Shown here piece by piece: positions 11,215 through 23,200 of a DNA stretch of 64,000 nt. The first letter of the stretch is position 1; each line of letters starts with the position of its first letter. Source of the DNA: Amorphophallus konjac (taxonomy: Eukaryota > Streptophyta > Magnoliopsida > Alismatales > Araceae). The notes under the pieces are model-generated. The model was not told the DNA's origin. It saw only the letters and a list, made by a program, of their open reading frames with translations, and did not search any database. Both the position numbers and the translations under genes were made by a program. The stretch is from positions 33,008,708 to 33,072,707 of the forward strand of contig CM040127.1 in NCBI GenBank assembly GCA_022559845.1, written 5' to 3'.

Positions 11215-14200
11215 ATGGAGCCAGAGGTCGCAGAAGCCGAGATCTTATTACCTGCGGTTCTTCCTTTCAAGACGATACAGATGTCTGAGAAGTACCCAAA
11301 AGGACATTCGAGAAGTAGGCACTGGAAGCACCTGAAGCAAATGCTTCAAGCTGAGAATTACCAGGCCTACCCGGCAAATGAACCACACTGTGAGTGATCA
11401 TATTGCAAGTCTTTCTTCTGACTCTATGAGGAGACTATTTTCCTTCCCCTGTTATTTACTTTGCAGTTTACCGTGGGATTTCACCCTTATTCAACATGTG
11501 GATTACATTTTCTTTTATGTGTCTATTTAAATGTGACTAAAGTTATGCATCATTTGGTTGCACAACACTTCCCTCAAGGATTCTACTTATCTGATTCTTC
11601 TGCTGTTGGACAAGGAAGCCTGTTTGAAACAGAATATATGAACTTTAGTGAAGTAGGTCCCAATTTACTGATTCTTTTTCACGTGTGATGCATCGTGCGG
11701 GCCATCCCGTCATACCCCCACATTGGCCATCGTGCCTCATGATGGTCGCAACATCATTCGGTTATGGCACGGTGGCTTTGAAAAAGTATGGAGGTGATTG
11801 GACGAAAGCACCCACATGTCCAATCAAAAAAATAAAAAAGAAATGGGCGTGCTCGACAGAAAGACTAGAGTACCCCTGTGCATTTATCTTGGTCTTCTCG
11901 CAAACAAAATTAGGTTGTTTCAATTTGCTCAGCAATGGTTGGTTTGTGTGGTGGAGAGGCGGAAGTAGACGAGCATCAGAGGGCCAACTGCGGCAAGGGT
12001 GCCTGCATCTGAGAGGGAGATCATACTTCTGCCTTGTAGGTTGTACAACCAAGAACAGCAGATGCAAACAATTGGGTGGGAGGCAGAAAATGGAGTCCGG
12101 AAGGTAGGAGAAGGGAAGGAGGGCAGTGGGGAAGGCGCATAGAGGTGAGGAGGGGGAGTAGACATCTAGGGGAAGGAAATGTACCTGGAGTGAAGTTGAC
12201 GAATGTCGTGTGTGGGTGAAATGCACACAGAATGGAGATAAGTGTTGCAAAGGCCCATTTTCATGTTTCTCTATTATAGCTCACATGTTCCTTAGTGAAC
12301 AAAAAATGCTTTGCTGATCATGTGGTTGCTCTCCAAAGCATCTGCATGCTCTAGAGAGCGTAGATGCTCTGGATAGCACAAAAGTGCCTTGTAGAACATA
12401 GACAACTTGCATATGCTCTGGAGAGCCAGTAGGGTGAAACATGCGCAACATTAACGTAAAATGGTCTCCCGAGGTCCACTTTCATCTCTTTCATTAATGG
12501 AAGATGCTCTTTTCACCCTACATACTCTTCAAAGCACATATGTGACTGTGAAGAGCACACATGTGTGCTCTATTGCGTGATATGTGCGCTTCACAGCACA
12601 TATGTGCATTACAAGGCCTCTATATGCTCTGTTCCATATGATCTCCCGAGGTCTTTTTTCATCTCCTCCTACTCTTACATGAAACCAGTTGATGCTGGAC
12701 AGATCGGGATGGGCCTCTTCCTTGCTCGCTCAGTGTCTCTTTTTTTTCCTCCTTTTCTTTATGCTTTCTTTTCTTCAGTCTCTGCTACAGTGCCAAAGGA
12801 GAAACGAGAGAGAGGGAGGGAAGAAAGAGAGAACGATGCAGGGAGAGGGAGAGAGGGGAAAGAGAGACCAGGAGAGAGAGAGAGCGACGGTAGGGAGAGG
12901 GACGAACAGTGGCGGGGAAGACGGGTGTCATGGCCGGTGATGGTGTATAGCAGGGCGGCGACGGTGGCCTGCCGGCAAGGCTGGGAGCACTGTAGGTTGC
13001 GCAGGGGGTGGCCCTGTTGAGCGTTGATGGCGGCCTAGTGGGGTGGGCGATGGTGCGGCCATTGATTAGCCGGCAGGGGTGGTGGCGGGGCGGTGAAGAC
13101 GGTGGCGGAGGCGAGTGTGAGCGCGATGATGGTGATGAATGGCCTATGAGGCCACGCTGACGAGGGCGACGATGGGAGGCGAGTGCCAACGGCGGGCGTC
13201 AGTGGCATGGTCCGGTGGTGGCGTGGCACGAGGAGGAGAAGAAGGTGATGGGCGGAGGCCGGTGGCGGCTGGCAGGTAGGGTGGTGGCAGTGGCGGTGGC
13301 AGGTAGGTAGGCAGAGTGGTGGCAGCGGCGTGGCTAGCAGCTGGCTCCGGTAAAGGTCATCCGTTGCCGGTGAGGTGGTGGGCGGTTGCTGGCAGAGGTA
13401 GCTGGTCTCGTCGGCAGGGTGGTCACCGGTTGGGCAAGCGGCGGCGCGAAACAGAGGATCAAGAACTATTAGGGCGGGCGTGCTAGGACAGGGGAAGGCG
13501 ACGCGCGGCGGCGGTGATGAGGGCGAGGTTGCTGGAGGTGGATGGTGGGGCTGCGTAGGGTTTGCAATGGACAAGGGAGAAGAAGGAGAAAGTAGAAGAC
13601 GATGTAGGCGTGGGCATCTTGGGGTCGCTGTTCGCGTTGGGGAAGAAGAAAGAGTAGAGAAAGAGGAATACGTGGGAGAGGAAAGAAGCGGAGGAAGAAG
13701 ATAGAGGAGAAGAAAGGAGAAAGAAGGCGGAGAAGAGAGAGATAGAGAGAGGAGGGGGTTCACACACAGGAATTTCACACCCCGCCTAGGGCTTCGCGCC
13801 CCACTAACACCCTTCACGGGAGGAAGACGATGGTGGCTCCAAATCTCACAATTTTTCTATTTTTTTCATTCTCTCCCAAAAAGCGAGACTACATCATTAT
13901 TTATAGTGGAGGAAAACCCTAGTGGTCTTCCTCTCAGGACTAAAGACCAAAATGACCCAGCGACATAAAATGGTGCCAAAATAGCACCCAAAAACTACAT
14001 AATAAATGAAAAAAAACATCAAATGGGCCTCTCTCTAAAATAAATAGTCAACTAATCAAAAGAAAATACATCAATATGTTAATGGATCATCGTCAAGCCA
14101 GAGGGATGTCGATGTCACTGCTGGAGCTCTCCGACGGCGGTGAACGCGAGTCGTGTCAAACCAGACCCGCACTCTGGTGTTCTCACCAATCCTCCCCGCC

Positions 14201-17200
14201 TGGGAGGAACTCGACCCTATCGAGTGAGGGTCCTGGCTGCTCTAGTACCACTCCAAGTTGTCCAGGTCGATCTGCTATAGCTCCTCTCGTGTGACCCATG
14301 CGTCCTCAGTAGGTGGACGGTCTCTCCAACGAATTAGGTAGCGCTGAAAAACTCCGCTCTGTGAGGTAACAATATGCTCATCCAGTATTTGGTCAATCTG
14401 CTCACGCCGTGCTGTAACTGGGGCCGCTGGTGGGCACTTAAGGGTGGGGTCACTTACAAGGGGAGGAAAAGGCTCGAAAGGATCACTGGGAATCACTGTC
14501 GGGTCTCGATAAGTCATCAGATCTGAGATATTAAATGTGGAATTGATACCATAGTCCGGTGGTAGATCTACAACATACGCATTGGGTCTGACACGCTTCA
14601 ACATTTTGAATGGACTAGCTCCCTGAGCTTGTAACTTCTTAACGGTTCCTGAGGGAAACCGCTCAGGTCTGACTCTGATCATTACGTAATCACCCTCCTT
14701 GAACTCTTGTAACCGACGGTGTGCATCTGCCGACTTCTTGTAGTTCGTATTGCTGATCTCAATGTGACGACATATGTTATCATGCAGACTCCTAATATGC
14801 TCAGCTAGCGACTCGGTTGACTCTGAAACAGGGGCCTGACGGGCATAGGGACAAGATCTATGGACCTCCTAGGTCTATAGCCAGAGACTATCCCAAAAGT
14901 ACTCATGCCAGTAGGCCTATTGACCGAGTTGTTGTACGCAAACTCTGCTAAAGGTAAGATCAAATCCCAACCTCGCTCATGCTCTCCAGCTAGACATCGC
15001 AAGAGGTAACCCAGACTCCTATTAACTACCTCAGTCTTCCCATCAGTATGGGGGTGATAAGCTGTGAAGAACTTGAGCTTGGTGCCCATAAGGTGCCATA
15101 GGGTCTTCTAAAAATAGCTCGCAAATCGCACATCTCTGTCTGACACAATAGTGTTGGGTAACCCATGCAAACGGACAATCTCGGCTAGAAAGAGGCGGGC
15201 TATCTTCGACGCATCGGAGGTCCTGGCACAGGGGATAAAGTTAGCCATCTTAGAGAACCTATCGACCACCACCATGATGGAAACATGCCGTCGAACCGTA
15301 CGTGGCAATCTTAGGACAAAATCCAAGCTGACATCCTGCCACGGACGATCTGGCACAGGGAGGGGAGTGTACAAACTAGTATTCTGCCTTCGCTGCTTAG
15401 CCGTAACACAAGTGCGACATTGGGCCACGATGTGGGCCACATCGCGCTTTGGGTTGGGCCAAAAGAACCGGTACTCCACTAACTCAATGGTCTTGTTCCA
15501 GCCAAAGTGGCCGGCGAGACCTCCTGCATGAACCTCCCAAACCAAAAACTCGCGTACAGAGGTTCGCGGGACACACAACCTATTCGCGCGAAAAAGATAA
15601 CCCTCCCGAAGGATGTAATCACTATACTCTCTAGAGGGTCCTAGCTGGTGTGCAGCGTGGATCGGACCAAAATCTGGGGAATCAGGGTACTCCTCTCGGA
15701 GCCTCTCAAACCCCGTGACCTCAGTGTGGACAACAGATAATAGCAAGGATCGACGACTATGCGCGTCTGCCACACGATTCTCCACACCCGCCCGATACCT
15801 GAGGACAAATGTGTAGGCCTGAAGGTACTCTACCCATCGACTGTGTCGGGGGCTGAGCTTCTTATGAGCGTGGAGAAATCTGAGGGCCTCGTGGTCCGAA
15901 TACAATAAAAACTCCTACGGCAGTAGGTAGTGTCTCCAATGCCTCAAAGCCTACATTACAGCATAAAACTTCTTGTCATAGGTGGAGTACTTCAACTTGG
16001 CATCATTCAATTTCTCGCTAAAGTAAGCAATAGGGTGGCCTTCTTGACTCAACACTCCACCTATGCCGACACTAGAAGCATCACGTGAGATCTCAAACAC
16101 CCTCGAAAAATCAGGAAGTCGAAGTACAGGTGCCTGAGTCATCTGCTCCTTGATGTCACGAAAGGACGAAGTAGCGACCTTCGTCCAAACAAAGGCTCCC
16201 TTCCGAATGCAATATGTAATCGGAGCCATAACGGTGTTAAACCCGCGTATGAATCGACGGTAGAAGGTGGTCAAGCCATGGAAGTTGCGCACATCATGGA
16301 TGGTTTGTGGCTCAGGCCACTCTATAATCGCCCTGATCTTCTCCGGGTCAACGGAGACACCCTCATGAGAAACAATGAACCCCCAAAAAGTAACATGATC
16401 GGTCATGAAGGCACATTTCTTGAGGTTGCCATATAGACTCACGATGAAGGGTGAGACACATCTGGCGTAGGTGGTCCACATGATCATCCCTAGTGCGGCT
16501 GTAGATAAGGATGTCATCAAAATATATGACCAGGAACACCCCAATGAATGGTTGCAACACCTGGGTCATTAGCCGCATGAAAGTACTAGGGGCATTGGAT
16601 AGCTCGAAGGGCATGACCAACCACTCATAAAGCCCGTCCTTCATCTTAAAGGCCGTCTTCCATTCATCTCCAGGTTGGATCTTGACTTGATGATAACCAC
16701 TCTTCAGATCAATCTTCGAGAACACTGTGGCTCCCGCCATCATATCTAACATGTCATCCAAGCGGGGAATGGGAAAACGGTACTTCACTGTGATGCGATT
16801 AATCGCACGACTATCTACGCACATCCTCCAAGTGCCATCCTTCTTTGGAGCTAATAGTGCGGGAATGACGCAGGGGCTCATGCTCTCCCTCACGGAGCCC
16901 CTCCTCAGATACTCCTCAACCTGTCTCTGTAACTCAGCATGCTCCGCCGGGTTCATGCGATAGTGTGGCAGGTTGGGTAACGTGGATCCCAGATTCAAAT
17001 CAATAGCGTGCTGGATATCACGCATAGGAGGCAATCCATCCGGTAGGTCCTCGGAGAAGATATCTGCAAACTTGTGGAGGAGTGGGCAATCTCAACAAGG
17101 TGCTCGCTCGATGCCTCCACAGCGATCACCTCGGTAACCTCTCTCCCCACTAAGACATAGATGATATCACACCCGAGAAGCTCCAGCTCAAAGTCCTGTG

Positions 17201-20200
17201 CGGTGATCAGCTACAAGGTCCTGGAAGCTAGGGCACCTGAGATAGTAGCACGAGGTGTAGGGGTGCTACTAGACTGGGGAGTTCTAGGGACGGCGGTGGT
17301 ACTCTGTTGCATAATACTGGGTACAATAGTGGTGTGTGATTGTGATGCACTAGCACTAGTTGTGGCACTAGGCGGGGTGCCCTCCTGCGAAGTAGTAGAA
17401 GCTCGTGGTCGGGAGGGGTGCAGGGTGATATGATGGCCGCCATGCTCGAAGACACAAGTGTTCAACCGACCATAGAGAGTCGCATGCACATCAAATATCC
17501 ATGACCTGCCCAAGATAATACTCCTGACCTCCATAGGCAAGACATCGCACCAAATCTGGCCCTCATATGGGTGGAAATGTATCGGTGCGAGACATCTCGA
17601 CCGAACGGGAATGGAAGTCCTGGGGGGGTTTGAAGGGCGGACTTCTCTGGGATGGCACGAGTACAACATGCTGCTCGAAGGGGTGCGGATATGTGGGTCT
17701 CGCCCGAGGGGAAGGATCCCTCTATGAGGTTAAAGATAGTAAACACCTGACAACATTTGCTTTGATCTTTTCTTCTGTGAGCCAGCTGTCTGGAAAACAA
17801 AATAAGTGTCGCAAGATTCCTTGTTTCATCTTTTTGTCCACATGACATTTGTGTTTTTGTTTGGGTGGGGGAGGATTGCATAATGTATGTCTTTTTTTTT
17901 CTCATAGTCTTATTTAGGATTGCCTTTCTACTCCTTTATCATACTTGTATCTAAGCCTAGTATTTAGTTGTTCCTCCATCATTATTTTGTTGTTTGTTTA
18001 TTCATTATTTTCATCATGTTACATGCACTGCATCATGTTTAATGTATCTTGCATCCAAGAAGTCTGCAATTCTGAGTTAGATTTCGCCTTTTATTTGTTA
18101 CATCTAAGTGCCCCTAGTTGGTGACCCAGATGTGTCTAAAGATGCACACTAGATACTTGGAGAGATAATAAAGCGTTGAGGGTCACAACACTTATGGTTC
18201 CTTTGAATTCGTGGTTGGTGAGATGCATGATCCATTTAGACCTAAATTCACAAGTTTTCTGTCTCATAACAGCACTGTGAGTGTAGGTGCAGGAATTGCA
18301 GTCAAAATATTGAGATAGGTGGTAATGAATGTTGTGTTAGGTGCCCACAAGTCATATAGCCTTGATACATGTGAGATCCATGAAATCATGACACGGACGG
18401 TGATGATGACGAAGAGACTCTTCGGAGAGATCAGTCATAGAGATGGACTCATGGCCCTGTGATGATGGTCAGGTCAGAGGTCCAAGTAACCTATGATATT
18501 GGACCAAAAAGTCCTCAGTTGTCTTTGTGACAAGCTCTGTTTATCAAATTGAAGCTGACACTGGGTCTGTTCTATCATCGTGGCATGAGGTACAGGGATC
18601 AATTAACTCATCCTCCATTATCTTCCAGCATATGTATGAAGAAGGAATGGTTTCACAGACTCTGGCCAAATTAGAGGTATTTTCTAGAAGTGACATTTTT
18701 TTTTATGCCTGCAACAGCTCGAGGATGCTTACCTAGATTGGCTTGCTTTTCTTACTGTGTACGATTTTGTAAGAGAATCATTTCTTTTAACCTGATGTAC
18801 TTTGTTTCTTTTGTGAATAAAATGGCAGTGGTTGCACCACTAGGCCTCTTTAAACACCACCACCACCCCTCCCGGCCCAACCCAACCCAAAGGAAAGAAA
18901 AGAGTTAAAGCTTACTAGCATAGTTAATCTTGATTGGGTAAATATGGGGAGAGAAATTATGTGGATAGGAGACTTCATTTCATTGCAGGATGTGTTCTAA
19001 GAAAAAAATTAAAGAGAAATATCTTCAATCATTGTATAGGCATAGGTTGATGGACTATAATTCCTTACACTATCCTGTTGCTCATTAAAGAGAAATATCG
19101 TCCGTCATTCTATAGGCATGGGATGATGGACCAACTCTTTACTCTACGTCATGGCTGATTAACTTTAGGTAGATCTCATGGTCCCAAGGAATCTGCATAC
19201 AACTGTACGCGGATTTCATGATGAGTTGAGGTGTTAGACTCTGTGGATCAAGGCCCAACTCTATGGACATGGCAGATCAGACCTTTCAACAGATGCTAGA
19301 GCATGATTTGTCATCAAGAGATGTAGTTCTCCAGCCAAGGAATCCTTTTCTGGGCGTGTTTTGAACTGAGCAGTGGTTGAAGTCTAGAGTTCAGGGTGCA
19401 TATCTAGAAGGTGATGTTTCTCAGCTTCTCCTCCTAGGCACCCACTACCACCTTCCCAAAGAACCACACACAAGTGCCCAAGACAAACAAGCATTCATAC
19501 AGCCGTTACATAAAAAGAGAATGCAATCATATTGATGCATCTCTGCTCCTTTTTAGTCAGCTGGTTCTTGTTAGGAACTTTGTAGCTTACCTGCACTGCA
19601 TAAACATGGAGATCCAAAGCTAGGAGCCAAGCTTCTGAATGTTATGTGTTGATTTTCATGTATGATCACTCAAAATGTGACAGAAAGTTTTAGTTGTTGT
19701 AGCTGCTACCATATTTGGATTCTTTACTTTGGTTAAAACGTTGTGCTATATATACTGTTGTATGTGCACAGAAAAGATGAATAATTCACATGTGATGCTC
19801 TTGTTCAGAACTACTTTCAAAGAATGCAGTGTCATGACTTTTGCATATTTTCTTGGTTTGCAGATGTGAATATTGAATCAGCTCCTTCTACATACCCATC
19901 AAAGAAATTCTGTGACATAACAGGCTTTGAAGTATGTATGCAATGATCTAGTGTGCTTGCTCTTATAGTTATTTTTTTCAGCCTTTATATGTTGATGAAT
20001 GCATCTGACTGTAGATTCTGTTCTTTCCTTTTGACCATTCTTTATTATCATAATCTGCTTATGCCTTTAGATGGGCTATTTTTTTCTGCTAATGCTTATG
20101 CCTTTATATGTTGATGAATGCATCTGACTGTAAATTCTGTCCTTTAATTTTGACCATTCTTTATTACTATAATCTGCTTATGCCTTTAGATGGGCTATTC

Positions 20201-23200
20201 TTTCTGCTGATGCTTACTAGAGACATGATCATTATTGTGGTGTTATTATACCCATTTGCTGTGTATCCCGAAGTTCCTAAAGGAAACTGTTGTAAGCAAA
20301 TCCTCTATAGAAGTCTTTTGTGCGTCTGTGCTGTTAGTTGAAATTTTACATGGGATAGGTAATTTATGCTCCATATAATTTTTGAAAAGATGCTTTGCAA
20401 GGCATGACACTATGGTTGTTCAGTGAGAGGTAGAAAATATTGAGGAAGTTGTCTGTCTGTCATAAACTCCCACCTTTAGCGTCTAGTTACCTTGTATAGT
20501 TGATGAAGTGCAAAATTGTTATTCTAGGTTGTTGCTGATGTGGGCTGTCTGGGCTAGCTGTTGGTTGGTTTTGTTTCTTCCCTTTCTTCTTGTATGGGAA
20601 CTGAGCTCAAAAAGGAAGGCTCGTATATGTGTGTCAAACTGGTCTAAATGGGATGGAATGTGCCAGGGAAGTTTAAGGTGTTTGGTAATGAACGACCTGG
20701 GTTCAAAACGGTTTTAACAGACTCACACCTGAAGTTTGGGATTTCCAGTTTTAACAGACTCACACCTGGTTTGAATGATTTCCAGGTTGAAGCTTGTAGT
20801 GGGTTAATTTGGTTGAGCTTGGTTTGATGTTGCTGTTAATGGATCCAAGAGTGTGAATTTAGGGCTGGGCTGTAGCTGGTAACAAAGAGCGGAGCAAAGA
20901 TTAATGGTGTGTTTTGGGCTCAGCTGGGATAATAATGCTGAAGGGTTGATCAATTGGCTGAAGGTTTTGTGCACACCCTGCATTTTGGCTAAGCCTGATA
21001 TTCTTGGTTTCTGGCTAAGAGCTTAGAGTCTGCTGGTCCAGTAAGTAACATGGAAGCAGAGGTTTTTCAGAGATATTAGGTTTCTTCTTGAGTTTTACTT
21101 GCTGCAATGCATGCGGTGCTGCAAATCCAACGTGGATTGTGCCAGGCCACCATGGCGCATCACGTGGATCATCCCGTCAGACCACCATAACGCTCGTCGT
21201 GCATCATGATGGCTGCCATGTCATTCGGTCGTGGCGCAACAGTTTTGAAAACGTAAGGAGTTGATTAGACGAACCCATCCCCTGCCTCCAATAAAAAAAA
21301 CAAAAAAGAAATGGGCCCTTGTCAGAAAGACTAGAGTACTCTGCGCATTTAATCTTGGTCTGCTCGCAGAAGAAATTTGGGCTGTTTCAATCTACTCAAT
21401 AGTGGCCAGTTTGTGCGGTGAAGAGGCGGGAGCAATGGAGCATTGGAGGGCCAATTGCAGTGAGGTTGCTTGCATTCAGGAGGGAGATCGCACTGTGTTC
21501 CACGGGTTGTACAGCCGATAGCAGTAGACACGAATACCCATGCGGGATGCAGACAACGGAGTCCCGGAGGTAAGAGATGGGAAGAAAGGCAGTGGGGGAG
21601 TCATGCAAGGGTGATGAGAAGGAGCAGATGTGCGGGGGAAGCAAACGTACCTGGAGTGAAGCCGGTGGATGACGTGTGCAGGTGAAACACGTGCATTGAG
21701 GTAAGCACTGCAAAGAACCATTGTCACGTCTCCTTGTTATAGTACACATGCTCCTTAGAGAATAAACATGCTCTGCAGATCATGTGGATGCTCTCCAGAA
21801 CATCTGCATGCCCTGGAAAGTGCAGATGCTTTGGAGGCCCCAGACATGCCTTGCAAAACATGGGAGAACTTGCATGTGCTCTGGAGAGCAGGTAAGGTGA
21901 AACAGGCACAACACTAAGGTAATACGGTCTCCTGAGGTCCACTTTCATCTCTATCATTCATGGAAGATGCTCTTTTCACCCTACATGCTCTCCAAGGCAC
22001 ATATGTGATTGTGGAGAGCACATATATGTGCTCTACTGCGCGATATGTGCATTACAAGCCCTCCACATGCTCCACATGCTTTGTTCCATATGGTTTCCTG
22101 AGGTCCTTTTTCATCTCCCTCTATGCTTACATGGAACTAGCTCTCCGCAGCACACATGCTCTTGAGAGAACACACATCTTGTTCATAGTATGTGGATGCT
22201 ATCTAGAGCTTCTACATGCTCTGCAGATGTTGTACATGGTCACTAGATCATGCACATGCTGTCCATTTGTAATAAGCCTGTGTTCATTTATGTTTTGCAG
22301 CGGTTGAGAGAGCATCCAAGGAGAGGAGACATTACACAATTCAATCGATGATGTTCAAGACATTTTGCTCGTTCTTTTTCTACGCTAGATAGATTGGTCA
22401 AATTCAGTTTAAGGCAGAGTACATGCGGTTAATGTAGAGAATAGTCTTTGGAAACCTGGCGGATCTGCCCAAGATGCAATTTGACCGGTTTATGTTAGAG
22501 GACGTTTCGGCTCTCCATGGTTATGACGGTATTTTCTGCCTTAGGGGGTAGAGAATAAGATTCTTTACTGAAGATGTAACACTTACTGTTGAACTCCTTT
22601 ATGCAAGGGACATTATTATGATGTTTGGGAACCCTGTGAAGGAGGTAAGGTTGGCAAACCCGATTCGGAGAGGGATTGAGGTGGCAGGGTGATCGGATGC
22701 CGAGGAATTTGAAGTCCATAGTGGATTTCACAGTCAAAGAGGATGTTGAAGATATCGTGCAGCTAGGGATTGTATATATGTTGAGTAGCTTTTGAGTGCC
22801 ACTGTTAAATCATTATTGCCTGAGATGGTTTCTACACTATCTCAATGATCTGATGGTGACTAACAGATATGCTTTGGGCTATGGCGGTGAAGACAGTCAT
22901 TATGAAAAATGTTGCGGGGAAGGTGAAGGCTGTTTGGAGGGAGAGGTTTCGTCCCCAAAGCAGATGGGATACAACTTTATTGGGTTGCATTTTTGTGCTG
23001 TCAGGATATGGAACATTGAATATGTTTTGATTTCCTATTTATTCCTCCTTACTTTTTCAAAACTGCCGTGCCATGACTGAATGACGTCGTGACCATCATG
23101 ATACACGATGGGCGACGTCGCGGCCATCATGACACATGATGGGCGATGTGGGTGTCCAACAGGATCCTCCATGTGGCGTGCTATGGTGGCTTGGTGTAAT

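Larger units (their letters stand above)
14275..17690 (-). pseudogene. Ty3/gypsy chromovirus pol remnant (PR tail-RT-RNaseH-INT-chromodomain)
   Basis: Minus-strand fragments in the canonical order of a chromovirus pol. (1) 17669-17211 is a protease-proximal segment with a [20 protein letters not shown] stretch. (2) 17034-16363 is reverse transcriptase, with [33 protein letters not shown] and YFDDILIYS. (3) 16544-15951 is the RT thumb and RNase H, in another frame. (4) 15905-15108 and 15089-14805 are integrase. (5) 14682-14275 is the chromodomain. Frame changes between blocks show it is dead. gag, the protease core and the 5' LTR are absent, since sequence beyond 17700 reverts to intron DNA. 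It is antisense to the host gene. The RT motifs resemble the chromoviral groups with [11 protein letters not shown]; the lineage is not resolved. Confidence 0.9.
11390..19863 (+). other. intron 1 of the IES6-like gene (8474 bp)
   Basis: GT at 11390 and AG at 19862-19863. In order it contains about 300 bp of unclassified intron sequence, a MULE-like repeat copy (11690-12690), a GC-rich tract with LTR-like sequence and an antisense chromovirus pol (about 12780-17690), and about 2.1 kb of apparently unique intron DNA (17700-19863) in which I recognise no element. Confidence 0.8.

Noticed and set aside
13035..13817. Minus-strand ORF of 260 codons
   Set aside because: Pro/Ser/Thr/Leu low-complexity product of a CCGCC- and CT-rich tract; no domain, and it lies in the LTR-like region beyond the chromovirus.
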